NCBI RefSeq assembly: GCF_042408815.1
Contig: NZ_JBHOQR010000016.1
Span: 5,164 to 69,163, forward strand
Direction of reading: 5' to 3'
Source of the DNA: Thermoflexus sp042408815
GTDB lineage: Bacteria; Chloroflexota; Anaerolineae; Thermoflexales; Thermoflexaceae
Length of the DNA: 64,000 nt
Position 1 is the stretch's first letter. Every line of letters begins with the position of its first letter. Shown piece by piece: positions 42,714-51,390 of this stretch. The notes beneath the pieces were generated by a model. The model made no database searches, had not been told where the DNA came from, and was given only the letters and a program-made list of their open reading frames with translations. A program made the translations under genes and the position numbers.

Positions 42714-43889
42714 TTATGGACGCAGCAATCGGTCCAGGATGACCGAAACATCGGCTCCGCCTTCCAGTAGATTGATCGCCTCATCGAAGCGATTCAAAGC
42801 GCTTTGCCCCGCTGCCGGTTCCTCCCAGTATCCCTGGAGCACCCAGCTGAGCAGCATACGCCGCTGGACCTCCGCGCCCGTTAGCTGGCGCAATCGCATG
42901 GCAGCTGCGCGGCGAATGGGGATCGATTGTGCATCCTGGGCCCAACGGGTCTGCGCCTCTACCCCCACAGCCCAGCGCAGGAACCACCACGCCGCCGTTT
43001 GCTGCTCCGGATCCCGAGCGGTGATCGCCAGATCCCATCCCCATCCAGGTAGGATCCCCCTCCCCTGCCCGGATGGGCCAGGCAGGGGAGCCAGTGCCAG
43101 CCGGAACCTTAACCGCCCGGCTTCGGCCTCCCGTTCCAGGATAGGAAGCCAGCGCGTAGGGCCGAACAGGATCACGGTCTCGCCTTCCCGAAAAGCCTGT
43201 AACGCGGATGGGGGATCCATTATGCGGCCGCACCCCGCCCTCAGCATGAAGGCCACATCCTCCACCCATCCCTTCAGGTCCGCTACAGACCGCTGGGCCA
43301 GCCATCCCTGGAGCACATGCGCATCCCGCGGGGCGATCCAGCCCGCAGTATCCGGACGCCCATCCCCATCCAGATCCAGCGCTCCCCGCATGCACACCTG
43401 ACGAATGCCTTCCCAATCCGTCGGAAGTTGCTCAAAACCAGATTCCAGCAATCGATCCTCATCCGCATACATGATGAGCCCATCCCGCAGGAATGGCATG
43501 GAGCCGGGGGTCACCGGAGCCAGCAGATCCTCCCGCTCCTCCGCCGATAGCCCATGCAGCGGATCCTCCAGCCAGCGGCGAAGAGGAACCAACCGCCCGG
43601 CCTCCCACAGCTCCGGCACTCCCTCCGCCGGGATCAGAACCAGGTCCGGCCCTCGCTCCGATGGCCGCTGCAGCCGGTTGAGCAGCTCTCGGATCGTGGG
43701 GAATGCCTCGATATAAATTGCGATGTTAGGATGCTCCGCCATATAGGCCTCTGTGAGCCGGGCCAGGGCAACACCCCGCTCCGGGTCCAGGGCATGCCAC
43801 AGGACAAGCAACCTCGGAGGCCTCGTCAGCGCTGTGCAGGCCGCCACTCCCAGAACCAGAACCCAAGCCCATCGCCCGGAAGATTGCAT
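42714..43889 (-). CDS. Extracellular solute-binding lipoprotein, family 1 (sugar ABC type)
   Basis: The 391-residue product starts with a short basic end, a hydrophobic stretch (WAWVLVLGVAACTAL) and lipobox VAAC with Cys18. It then follows the SBP family 1 plan: LLVLWHALDPERGVALARLTEAY, GPDLVLIPAE, FLRDGLIMYAD and AWWFLRWAVGVEAQ. Such proteins bind oligosaccharides or sugar phosphates for an ABC importer. No matching MalF/MalG-type permeases are in the window. It starts 168 bases from the divergent nitrilase gene, and the inverted repeat at 44004-44053 lies in that gap. Confidence 0.85.
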   Translation of the reverse strand: MQSSGRWAWVLVLGVAACTALTRPPRLLVLWHALDPERGVALARLTEAYMAEHPNIAIYIEAFPTIRELLNRLQRPSERGPDLVLIPAEGVPELWEAGRLVPLRRWLEDPLHGLSAEEREDLLAPVTPGSMPFLRDGLIMYADEDRLLESGFEQLPTDWEGIRQVCMRGALDLDGDGRPDTAGWIAPRDAHVLQGWLAQRSVADLKGWVEDVAFMLRAGCGRIMDPPSALQAFREGETVILFGPTRWLPILEREAEAGRLRFRLALAPLPGPSGQGRGILPGWGWDLAITARDPEQQTAAWWFLRWAVGVEAQTRWAQDAQSIPIRRAAAMRLRQLTGAEVQRRMLLSWVLQGYWEEPAAGQSALNRFDEAINLLEGGADVSVILDRLLRP

Positions 43890-44003
43890 GGCCGGGACCT
43901 CTCCCCATCCAGGGTTTCGTTCATTGGGCTGGCAAAGAGGGTCGCATGCTTCTCCCCGACCCTTGAGCCGGTAGATGCCTGCGCTAAGACCACCTCTGGC
44001 GGT

Positions 44004-44053
44004 AGACCTCCACCCCAGGTTATTATTTCACAAAACGGCCGGGGTGGAGGTCT
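44004..44053 (+). repeat. Perfect 13-bp inverted repeat over the nitrilase ribosome binding site
   Basis: AGACCTCCACCCC (44004-44016) and GGGGTGGAGGTCT (44041-44053) are exact reverse complements around a 24-base A/T-rich loop. The right arm contains GGAGG (44046-44050), seven bases before the ATG at 44058. It may be an RNA hairpin hiding the ribosome binding site or a two-site operator in the divergent promoter region. The loop holds the -10-like TATTAT on the plus strand. Confidence 0.75.
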
Positions 44054-44057
44054 CCAA

Positions 44058-44909
44058 ATGAAGGCCATGAAAATCGGTCTGGCTCAGATCTATCCACGGC
44101 TGGGTGATCTGCAGACCAACCTCCACAAACATCTGGAGGTCATTGAGGACGCCGTAACGCGAGGCGCCGAGCTGATTGTGTTCCCTGAGCTTTCCCTCAC
44201 CGGATATGTACTCCAGGATCTCACATATGAAGTGGCCATACGTCCTGAACCGAACCATCCTATTCTCCAGCCCCTGCTGGAAGCGAGCCGGTGGGCCGAC
44301 CTGGTCGTCGGGTTCGTGGAGATGGATGAGCGGGGACGCTACTATACGACGGGCGCTTATCTGGCCGGGGGACAGATAATCCATCGCCATCGCAAAATTT
44401 ATCTTCCAACTTATGGAATGTTCGATGAGGGCCGGGATATGGCCCCTGGGGATCAGGTTCGAGCTTTCGATACCCGCTTCGGACGCTTCGGCTTGTTGAT
44501 CTGCGAGGATTTCTGGCATATCAGCCCGCCTTACCTTCTCTGGCTGGATGGGGCGGAGGTGTTGATATTCACCTCAGCGAGCCCAGGACGCGGGTTGGGA
44601 ATTCCGGGGAAGTTCGGAAGCACAAAGTGGGTCGAACTGGTCAATCAGGCCTATGCAAGCCTTTTCACCGTTTTCGTCATCCATGTGAACCGCGCCGGAT
44701 TTGAGGATGGACAGAACTTCTGGGGGGGATCGACCATTTTCGATCCGAGCGGGGATCTGGTGGTGCAAGGCCCTTATTTCGACGAAGCCCTGATCCTAGC
44801 CTCCATCGACCTCGATCAAATCCGCCGGACCCGTATTCGATTGCCCCTTTTGCGAGACGAACGACCCACCCTGGTCCTTCGGGAGCTCCAGCGGATTCTG
44901 AGCCTTTAG
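44058..44909 (+). CDS. Nitrilase-superfamily (carbon-nitrogen hydrolase) enzyme
   Basis: The ATG at 44058 has GGAGG seven bases upstream. A frame extension further left carries no family sequence. The 283-residue product shows the catalytic triad E44 (FPELSLTGY), K113 (HRKIYLPTYG) and C149 (LLICEDFWH). FWGGS follows a little later. The FDEGRDMAPG segment is like the glutaminase domain of NAD+ synthetases and related amidases. An independent amidase that releases ammonia or an amine from a carboxamide is likely, substrate unknown. It ends 90 bases before the convergent rpsI. Confidence 0.85.
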   Translation: MKAMKIGLAQIYPRLGDLQTNLHKHLEVIEDAVTRGAELIVFPELSLTGYVLQDLTYEVAIRPEPNHPILQPLLEASRWADLVVGFVEMDERGRYYTTGAYLAGGQIIHRHRKIYLPTYGMFDEGRDMAPGDQVRAFDTRFGRFGLLICEDFWHISPPYLLWLDGAEVLIFTSASPGRGLGIPGKFGSTKWVELVNQAYASLFTVFVIHVNRAGFEDGQNFWGGSTIFDPSGDLVVQGPYFDEALILASIDLDQIRRTRIRLPLLRDERPTLVLRELQRILSL

Positions 44910-44942
44910 AGCCGGATAGTCCTCAGGTGGAGAAACACCGTC

Positions 44943-44982
44943 GGGGCCAGATGGGCCGTCTCGGGTAGGCCCATCTGGCCCC
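44943..44982. terminator. Hairpin between convergent nitrilase gene and rpsI
   Basis: GGGGCCAGATGGGCC pairs perfectly over 15 bases with GGCCCATCTGGCCCC around a ten-base loop. There is no T run on either side, so it is probably a terminator of moderate strength or a Rho-assisted end. Confidence 0.65.
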
Positions 44983-44999
44983 TAAGGAAAGCGGGGTGT

Positions 45000-45434
45000 T
45001 CAACGCTTGGGCGACTGAGGCGCCTTGCGCGCGCGCCGGAGCCCGGGCTTCTTGCGCTCTTTCTCCCGCGGGTCACGAGTTAGCATGCCATGCTGTTTGA
45101 ACAGGGGGCGCAAACCCGGATCCACCAGAAGCAGCGCACGGGCCAGCCCCAGGCGAATCGCGCCGGCCTGGCCCGTAAGGCCGCCCCCTTCCACTTTCAC
45201 AGTGACATCCAGCTTCCCTTCCAGACCGGCCAGACGGAGCGGCTGGAGCAGGTGATGAAGATCCTGCTCGCGGACAAAGTAGTCCTGCACTGGCTTGTTA
45301 TTCACAATAAAAACTCCCCTTCCACCCGTATATAGGCGAACCCGGGCGACGGCCCGCTTGCGTCGACCCACGCCCTCGACATAAGGACGGCCTTTGAAAA
45401 CCTCAAAAGTGAGCCCTTCCACAACAGCGGCCAT
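45000..45434 (-). CDS. rpsI: 30S ribosomal protein S9
   Basis: The 144-residue product carries the S9 marks GVGRRKRAVARVRLY, the RLGLARALL stretch and the basic tail RDPREKERKKPGLRRARKAPQ... ending in SPKR, which reaches into the 30S P site. It is 10-15 residues longer at the N-terminus than the bacterial norm (about 128-130). The ATG at 45434 has GGGAGAGGAG upstream, so the longer start is kept. It is last in the cluster, 138 bases after rplM. Confidence 0.96.
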   Translation of the reverse strand: MAAVVEGLTFEVFKGRPYVEGVGRRKRAVARVRLYTGGRGVFIVNNKPVQDYFVREQDLHHLLQPLRLAGLEGKLDVTVKVEGGGLTGQAGAIRLGLARALLLVDPGLRPLFKQHGMLTRDPREKERKKPGLRRARKAPQSPKR

Positions 45435-45572
45435 AGGCGCTCCTCTCCCTCTTGATCAAGTGAACAAGGGAAGCAGGCTTACGTTGCGGAGCTCCGAGAA
45501 GAGAGAAGGGCTGTTCCCCCTCACCGATCGAAGCGAAACGGCGTAAGCCCGGCTTGAGCGAACGGAACACAT

Positions 45573-46001
45573 TCACAAGGGAAGCGGTTTGGGCTGCTGG
45601 GCCTGATGCGGATGCTCCGGCCCAGGGTAGACCTTTAGCTTCTTCAGCATGCGCCGCCCCAGACGGTTCTTCGGCAGCATCCCCCACACCGCCCTCTGAA
45701 TCACCCGCTCGGGGTGGGTCTGCAACATCCGGCGCATGGGAATTTCCCGCAATCCCCCCGGATATCCGCTGTGACGGTAATACACCTTCTGCTCCAGATG
45801 GCGGGGATGAACCGCCACCTTGGCAGCATTGATCACGATCACATAGTCCCCGCAATCCTGCGAAGGGTCAAAATACGGCTTATGCTTCCCGCGAAGGATT
45901 TGGGCGATCCGGCTGGCCAACCGACCGAGATTCTGGTTAGTTGCATCCACGATCCACCATTCCGCCCGGATATCGGCTGGCTTGGTGACATAAGTTTTCA
46001 C
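45573..46001 (-). CDS. rplM: 50S ribosomal protein L13
   Basis: The start is GTG at 46001, with GGAGGG eight bases upstream. The 142-residue product shows WWIVDATNQNLGRLAS, KPYFDPSQDCGDYVIVINA and KVYYRHSGYPGGL, all typical L13. It follows truA by 40 bases and pairs with rpsI, the usual L13-S9 unit, here appended to the alpha-operon end. Confidence 0.96.
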   Translation of the reverse strand: MKTYVTKPADIRAEWWIVDATNQNLGRLASRIAQILRGKHKPYFDPSQDCGDYVIVINAAKVAVHPRHLEQKVYYRHSGYPGGLREIPMRRMLQTHPERVIQRAVWGMLPKNRLGRRMLKKLKVYPGPEHPHQAQQPKPLPL

Positions 46002-46041
46002 GGCGCTTTCCCTCCTGCACCAGGCTGAGATGAACAGAGCT

Positions 46042-46842
46042 CTATAGGTCCTGAAAGCCTCGAAGGCGATCGGGCAGGAACTTGGGTGGCGGCGGAACCG
46101 AAATCCGCTCATAGTGCGCGCCCACAAAATAGAGGCCATACGGCGGAGCCGGCGCATGGGCTGGATAGGCATCCGGTCGCCTCAGGTAGGCGGCCGCCGC
46201 TTCCGGGGGTCGCTCCCCCCGGCCGATGGTGACCAGTACCGCCACCATAATGCGAACCATACGATAAAGAAACGCATCCGCCTCGATCTCAAACGCCACC
46301 CACTCCCCGTCGACGGCGACGGTGGCCCTTCGGACCTCCCGCACCGTATTCTGACCGCTGGGGGGGCGGCCAAACGCCCCGAAGTCATGACGCCCCACCC
46401 AAAGGGCGGCGGCCTGACGCATCGCCGCGACATCCAAGGGCGACGGCACATGCCAGGCCAGCGTGCGCCCAAAAGGATCCCGTTGGGGCCCGTTGTAGAT
46501 CAGATAGCGATAAATCCGGCTCTGGGCCTCCCGACGAGGATGGAAATCCGGCGGCGCCTCCCCCAGAGCCCAGACCACCATATCGAATGGCAGGAGGGCA
46601 TTCAGGGCCCGCTGCAGATCCTCCAGGGAATGCCGCCAGGAGATATCAAAGGCGATTACCTGGCCGAACGCGTGAACCCCCGCATCCGTGCGGCCGGCTC
46701 CCCACACCTGGATCGGAGCTCCGGCCAGATGCTGGAGGGTCGCTTCCAGAACGCCCTGGATCGTCGGCTCATGGGACGGGGCCAAGCGCTGGAACCCCCG
46801 ATACCTTGTGCCTTCATAAGCCAGGGCCGCCCAGATCCGCAT
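46042..46842 (-). CDS. truA: tRNA pseudouridine(38-40) synthase
   Basis: TruA modifies U38-U40 of tRNA. The catalytic Asp lies in GAGRTDAGVHA, and the opening YEGTRYRGFQ plus RREAQSRIYRYLIYN and FLYRMVRIMVA are family marks. From the ATG at 46842 it has 266 residues. An in-frame extension to 46929 adds basic residues without family similarity. It lies between rplQ and rplM, a common position. Confidence 0.95.
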   Translation of the reverse strand: MRIWAALAYEGTRYRGFQRLAPSHEPTIQGVLEATLQHLAGAPIQVWGAGRTDAGVHAFGQVIAFDISWRHSLEDLQRALNALLPFDMVVWALGEAPPDFHPRREAQSRIYRYLIYNGPQRDPFGRTLAWHVPSPLDVAAMRQAAALWVGRHDFGAFGRPPSGQNTVREVRRATVAVDGEWVAFEIEADAFLYRMVRIMVAVLVTIGRGERPPEAAAAYLRRPDAYPAHAPAPPYGLYFVGAHYERISVPPPPKFLPDRLRGFQDL

Positions 46843-46983
46843 TCCGCATCCCACGGCAGGAGGCTTCTGGAAGAGAAGCAGGCCCGCTCGGCCCCAACGC
46901 CGGCAACGCCGGACAGGGATGACGCCCATCCCTCTGGGGAGAGCAGCCGCATTGCCCCTGGGCAGGACCCGGAAAAGGCCAGG

Positions 46984-47358
46984 CTATTCCTGAACCAGCT
47001 CCAGACGGGCCACCAGTGCCGCGTCTCCTCGACGGAATCCAAGCTTATAAATCCGGGTGTATCCCCCGTTCCGGTCCCTATAGCGCGGGGCGATCTCATC
47101 GAAAAGCTTTTTGACCACCTCGCGGCCATACAGGCGGGCCGCTGCCAGCCGCCGCGCGGCCACCTGTTTCGAAGGATCCTCCAGCGCCTGCTTAGCCAGA
47201 GTGATCAATTTCTCCGCATAGGCCTGGACGAACTTCGCCTTGGCCTCGGTGGTTTCAATTGCGCCATGCAGAAAGAGCTGAGTCGCCAGATTCCGGGCCA
47301 GGGCTTCCCGATGGTCTTTATCTCGACTCAATGTCTTCCCGGCAACTCGATGGCGCAT
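46984..47358 (-). CDS. rplQ: 50S ribosomal protein L17
   Basis: The 124-residue product starts with MRHRVAGKTLSRDKDHREAL, the N-terminal domain of L17 near the exit tunnel, and ends with GGYTRIYKLGFRRGDAA. Its ATG lies two bases after the rpoA stop, so translation is coupled to rpoA. Confidence 0.98.
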   Translation of the reverse strand: MRHRVAGKTLSRDKDHREALARNLATQLFLHGAIETTEAKAKFVQAYAEKLITLAKQALEDPSKQVAARRLAAARLYGREVVKKLFDEIAPRYRDRNGGYTRIYKLGFRRGDAALVARLELVQE

Positions 47359-47360
47359 GG

Positions 47361-48341
47361 TTAAGCCTCCTCCGTCTCCTCCGCGGGCTGCGGCAGATCC
47401 TCAGGCCTCAGAAAGCCCCGCTCGATCAGGCGCTCCTTCAATTCCTCCAAGGACTTGGCCCCGAAATTGCGAACAGAAAGCAGCGCCTCCTCCCCCCGAT
47501 AGAACAGCTCGAGAACCTGGCCCACGGTGGTGATGCCTGCCCGTCGAAGGGGATTGATCACCCGCGCGCTCAGCTCTAGGCTCTCCAGGGATGTCTCGTA
47601 AGCCTGAGGTGGGATCATCTCCCGCGCCGGCGAGGGCGGGGCTTCCACCTCCTCGGGCCCCACGAACTCCGAGATCAGGGAGAAGTGCTGCAACAACAAT
47701 CGGGCCGCTTCGATCAAAGCATCTTTCGGCCCCATCGTTCCATCCGTCCAGATCTCCATCACCAGCCGGTCATAGGTGGTCCGCTGCCCCACACGGGCCC
47801 GATCGATCTCAAACGTGCAACGCCGGACCGGGCTAAAGATGGCATCCACCGGGATCTCCCCGATCGGGAGGCGGCCCCGCTCTTCCGCTGGCGAATACCC
47901 CCGCCCACGCTCGACGGTCATCTCGATCTCCAGACGGGCTCGATCATCATCCACAGTGAACAAATAGAGATCCGGATTCACGATCTCCACTTCGGGGGGG
48001 CACTGGATATCCGCCGCCGTGACCACCCCTTCGCCGGCCACTTCCAGCCGCAGACGGGCCGGGCCGTCCCCGTAGAGCTTCATTCGAAGCTGCTTGATGT
48101 TCAGAATGATCTGGATCACGTCCTCCCGGACGCCCGGGATCGTCGAGTATTCATGGGGCACATCCGTAATCCGGATGCTGGTCACCGCTGCACCCGGCAA
48201 CGAGCTCAACAGCACCCGCCGGAGGGCGTTCCCGATGGTCACCCCATAGCCCGGCTCCAGCGGGCTGATGACAAAACGCCCATAGGACTGGGTCAGGATT
48301 TCCGCTTCCACCTTCGGCAGAACCAACGTTACGCCCGCCAC
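47361..48341 (-). CDS. rpoA: DNA-directed RNA polymerase subunit alpha
   Basis: The alpha subunit dimerises to start polymerase assembly and binds regulators and UP elements through its C-terminal domain. The GTG start has AAGGAGG about seven bases before it. In 326 residues the N-terminal domain shows YGRFVISPLEPGYGVTIGNALRRVLLSSLPGAAV, split here by me only for reading, and the C-terminal helix-hairpin-helix shows GITTVGQVLELFYRGEEALL and VRNFGAKSLEELKERL. It lies between rpsD and rplQ as in the canonical alpha operon. Confidence 0.98.
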   Translation of the reverse strand: MAGVTLVLPKVEAEILTQSYGRFVISPLEPGYGVTIGNALRRVLLSSLPGAAVTSIRITDVPHEYSTIPGVREDVIQIILNIKQLRMKLYGDGPARLRLEVAGEGVVTAADIQCPPEVEIVNPDLYLFTVDDDRARLEIEMTVERGRGYSPAEERGRLPIGEIPVDAIFSPVRRCTFEIDRARVGQRTTYDRLVMEIWTDGTMGPKDALIEAARLLLQHFSLISEFVGPEEVEAPPSPAREMIPPQAYETSLESLELSARVINPLRRAGITTVGQVLELFYRGEEALLSVRNFGAKSLEELKERLIERGFLRPEDLPQPAEETEEA

Positions 48342-48482
48342 TCAAGCCTCCTTTGCCGATCAAACGGGAACATGGGCTTCCCCTCGTGGCTTCGGGAGAT
48401 AGGTCCAGCCTCGGACATCCTCCTGTGCGGAAGGAGCCATGGGGGAGGAAGATCCGGGGAGCTCGTTCCGGATCCCTCCCCG

Positions 48483-49121
48483 TTATCGTGAATAGAACTC
48501 CACAATGAGGTGCTCCTGCACCCGTGTGTCGATTTCCTCCCGCACCGGAAGACGCAGCACCTGGCCGGATAGATCCTGGGGGTTCAGCTGCAACCAGGGC
48601 GGCGGGCGATGGCCCTCCAGGCGCTCCATCATGTTCTTGAAATACGCCTTCTCCCGGCTGCTCTCTCGCACCCGGATGACATCGCCCGGCTTCACTTGAT
48701 AGGAAGGGATATCAACCTTGCGGCCGTTGACTTCAAAATGACCATGGCGGACCAGCTGTCGCGCCTGAGCCCGTGAACTGGCGAACCCCAGACGATAGAC
48801 CACATTGTCCAGACGGCGTTCCAGCAGGATCAGCAGGAGGGCGCCAGTCATCCCCCGCGCCCGCTGGGCGATTTCAAAGTAGCGTCGGAACTGGCGCTCC
48901 AACACCCCATAGATCCGCCGCAGCTTCTGCTTCTCCCGAAGCTGAAGTCCGTAATCTGAAGGCCGACTTCGGCGGAATTGCAGCTCCCGACCATGCTGGC
49001 CGGGGGGATAATTTCGTCGTTCAATCGCACACTTCGGGCTGAAGCAACGCTCCCCTTTCAGATAAAGCTTCTCGCCTTCTCGGCGACACAACCGACAGAC
49101 CGGTCCGATATAACGTGCCAT
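48483..49121 (-). CDS. rpsD: 30S ribosomal protein S4, zinc-binding type
   Basis: S4 nucleates 30S assembly. In 212 residues the N-terminal zinc motif is complete (C9, C12, C26, C31). The S4 RNA-binding domain shows RLDNVVYRLGFASSRAQARQL. The ATG at 49121 has GGAGG five bases upstream, and an extension to 49151 is unlikely. It lies between rpsK and rpoA. S4 represses the alpha operon in E. coli; no leader structure was checked here. Confidence 0.98.
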   Translation of the reverse strand: MARYIGPVCRLCRREGEKLYLKGERCFSPKCAIERRNYPPGQHGRELQFRRSRPSDYGLQLREKQKLRRIYGVLERQFRRYFEIAQRARGMTGALLLILLERRLDNVVYRLGFASSRAQARQLVRHGHFEVNGRKVDIPSYQVKPGDVIRVRESSREKAYFKNMMERLEGHRPPPWLQLNPQDLSGQVLRLPVREEIDTRVQEHLIVEFYSR

Positions 49122-49198
49122 TCGCTCCTCCCGACTGGGTCTCGCTCCCATGAAGTTCAGATGGACGCACCGTTTGCTTCCTGAGCCGTAAACTCACT

Positions 49199-49585
49199 CT
49201 ACACCCGGCGCTTAGAAGGCGGCTTGCATCCGTTGTGGGGGATGGGCGTGACATCCGTGATCGATCGGATCTTCAGCCCCATCGCGTGTAGCGCGCGCAG
49301 CGCCGCCTCGCGCCCGGGGCCCGGGCCGTTGATGAAGACATCGATCTCCCGAACCCCCATATCCATGGCCTTCCGAGCCGCCTGTTCGGCCGCCAGACGC
49401 GCCGCGTAGGGAGTGCTCTTCTTTGAACCCTTATAGCCAATGGTCCCCCCACTGGCCCATGTGAGGGTATCCCCGTTGGGATCCGTCACCGTGACGATGG
49501 TATTGTTAAACGTTGCATGGATGTAAACGTGAGCTCGGGTGACATTCTTCCGAGCCTTTCGACCACCCCTCGAACCTCGGGCCAT
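49199..49585 (-). CDS. rpsK: 30S ribosomal protein S11
   Basis: The 128-residue product starts ARGSRGGRKARKNV and shows HVYIHATFNNTIVTVTD, SGGTIGYKGSKKSTPYAA and the C-terminal DVTPIPHNGCKPPSKRRV. Length and motifs are normal for S11. GGGAGG stands six bases before the ATG at 49585. It sits between rpsM and rpsD. Confidence 0.98.
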   Translation of the reverse strand: MARGSRGGRKARKNVTRAHVYIHATFNNTIVTVTDPNGDTLTWASGGTIGYKGSKKSTPYAARLAAEQAARKAMDMGVREIDVFINGPGPGREAALRALHAMGLKIRSITDVTPIPHNGCKPPSKRRV

Positions 49586-49704
49586 AGATGCCTCCCTCCC
49601 AGCAATCGCGCATGATGTAGTAGGATGAAACCGGATACCCTCTTCTATCCTCCGGACCGAGGCCATGGGCTACGGAGGGCATCCGAGACACCCTTTCTAT
49701 AATT

Positions 49705-50094
49705 TCACTTCTTCTTGGCGCCGCGCTTGCGGCCGCGACCGGGCACCGTCTTCCGCGGACCCTTACGGGTGCGGGCGTTGGTTCGGGTCCGCTGGCCCCG
49801 CACGGGGAGATTCATCTTATGTCGCAACCCTCGATAGCACCCGATATCGATCAGCCGCTTGATATTCATCGCGATCTCGCGGCGCAGATCGCCCTCTACT
49901 TTGTAGTTCCGCTCAATGGTCTCCCGCAGGAGGTTCACCTCACTCTCCGTCAAATCCTTCACCCGTTTATCCGGGTTCACCCCCGTCTGCTGCAAGATCT
50001 TCTTGGCGAGAGAACGACCGATTCCAAAGATATAGGTGAGGGCGATCTCCACTCGCTTATCCCGAGGCAATTCCACGCCGGCAATTCGGGCCAT
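49705..50094 (-). CDS. rpsM: 30S ribosomal protein S13
   Basis: The 129-residue product starts ARIAGVELPRDKRVEIALTY and has the helix-two-turn-helix YIFGIGRSLA and CYRGLRHKMNLPVRGQRT, followed by the basic C-terminal tail KRGAKKK that reaches the tRNA. It lies 40 bases after rpmJ. Confidence 0.98.
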   Translation of the reverse strand: MARIAGVELPRDKRVEIALTYIFGIGRSLAKKILQQTGVNPDKRVKDLTESEVNLLRETIERNYKVEGDLRREIAMNIKRLIDIGCYRGLRHKMNLPVRGQRTRTNARTRKGPRKTVPGRGRKRGAKKK

Positions 50095-50133
50095 CGAATG
50101 CTCCCTCCTCTTGATCGCTTGGTCACCCCTCCA

Positions 50134-50247
50134 TCATCCTTGCCGCTGCTTATGCTTGGGGTTTTCACAGATCACCCGCACTACCCCCTTGCGCCGAACA
50201 ATTTTACATTTCGGACATCGCCGGCGGACGGATGGTGTGACCTTCAT
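50134..50247 (-). CDS. rpmJ: 50S ribosomal protein L36, zinc-binding type
   Basis: The 37-residue product is MKVTPSVRRRCPKC... with zinc motif C-x2-C-x12-C-x4-H. GGGAGGG lies six bases before the ATG at 50247. The gene is too short to stand out but is certain from its sequence. It follows the non-coding gap where infA is expected. Confidence 0.97.
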   Translation of the reverse strand: MKVTPSVRRRCPKCKIVRRKGVVRVICENPKHKQRQG

Positions 50248-50553
50248 TGCACCCTCCCACGATAGAATTCGCGGATTATGGAAGGCGCTCTGGACCTCCA
50301 GTGAGCCGCTCGACCCCTCCCCACAACGGAGTGTCTGCGATGAGATCAGCAAGCCCTTATTTTATCTAAATAAAGGAGAGGCTTCCACTTTCCACCCGGA
50401 GCCCCCGGGCTTTTCAATGGCTTTCAATGGCTTTCAATGGCCATATCTGATGGAACAGGAAGCCACGCAGCAGGCTTCCCCATAGAAGAATTTCAGGGCG
50501 GGCCACCAGACCCCCCGGGAACCTCCCCCTTCATTTCCGGACCTTATCGAAGC
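50248..50553. other. Non-coding gap at the usual place of infA
   Basis: The 306 bases between map and rpmJ hold no translation initiation factor IF-1 sequence in any frame and no other recognisable gene. They contain a 10-bp tandem repeat (50411-50440). An A/T-rich -10-like TAAAAT (rc of 50359-50364) probably belongs to a promoter of rpmJ and the genes after it; a -35 at rc 50382-50387 is weak. Confidence 0.7.
50411..50440. repeat. Three tandem copies of a 10-bp unit
   Basis: TTTCAATGG preceded by T or C repeats three times with a 10-base period (TTTTCAATGG, then CTTTCAATGG twice). On the minus strand each unit has TTGAAA, close to a -35 box. Confidence 0.8.
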
Positions 50554-51390
50554 TCACGAGGCCAGACGGGGATCCTCCTCCAGAGCAGTCAGGATGATCG
50601 GATCCCCCTCCGTAATGGCAATGGTATGCTCGAAATGGGCGGCCAGGCTTCCATCCAGGGTGACAACAGTCCATCCATCCTCCAGAATAGAGGTCCGCCA
50701 ATCGCCCATCGTGACCATTGGCTCGATCGCGATCGTCATCCCCGGTCGCAGGGGGAGACCCCGACCGGGATGGCCCCGATTCACAAAAGAGGGCGGCTCA
50801 TGGAGGGCTCGCCCGATCCCATGGCTGGTGAATTCGCGGGCCACATGGAATCCCTGAGATTCCACCGTATGTTGAATGGCCCACTGGATATCCCCCAGAC
50901 GTCGACCGGGCCGGGCCTGAGCGATCGCCGCCCACAGGGCCGCTTCTGTAACTTCCAGAAGTCGACGGGCCTCTGGAGGGATGGAGCCAACAGGAAGGGT
51001 GATTGCCGCATCCGCGTAATAGCCCCGGAAGTTGACCCCTACATCGATGCTGATGATATCCCCTTCTTTCAGCCGATAGGGTCCGGGGACCCCATGGACC
51101 AGCACATGATTCACCGAGGTGCAAAGCGTAGCCGGGTAGGGGGGGCCACCCTCATCCTTCATGCTGGGGTAACCCTTGAAGGCCGGGATCCCTCCCCGGC
51201 GGCGGATGTATTCCTCAGCCCACCGATCCAGTTCGGCAGTGGCAACGCCGGGCTGGACCATGGTGCGCATGGCATCTAGAACCTCCGCCACAATCCGGCC
51301 GGCCTCCCGCATCATCCGGATCTCCGCCCACGTCTTCAGCCGGATCCCGGCCGCCGCTCGACCTGTTCGAGGGATCACCCGCGGGCTCAT
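50554..51390 (-). CDS. map: Type I methionine aminopeptidase
   Basis: The enzyme removes the N-terminal Met of new proteins. In 278 residues the five metal ligands are visible: D in SIDVGVNF, D in GYYADAAIT, H in SHGIGRALHE, E in IAIEPMVT and E in HTIAITEG. The first 25 residues precede the catalytic domain. Its ATG overlaps the adk stop as ATGA, so it is translationally coupled to adk. Confidence 0.97.
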   Translation of the reverse strand: MSPRVIPRTGRAAAGIRLKTWAEIRMMREAGRIVAEVLDAMRTMVQPGVATAELDRWAEEYIRRRGGIPAFKGYPSMKDEGGPPYPATLCTSVNHVLVHGVPGPYRLKEGDIISIDVGVNFRGYYADAAITLPVGSIPPEARRLLEVTEAALWAAIAQARPGRRLGDIQWAIQHTVESQGFHVAREFTSHGIGRALHEPPSFVNRGHPGRGLPLRPGMTIAIEPMVTMGDWRTSILEDGWTVVTLDGSLAAHFEHTIAITEGDPIILTALEEDPRLAS

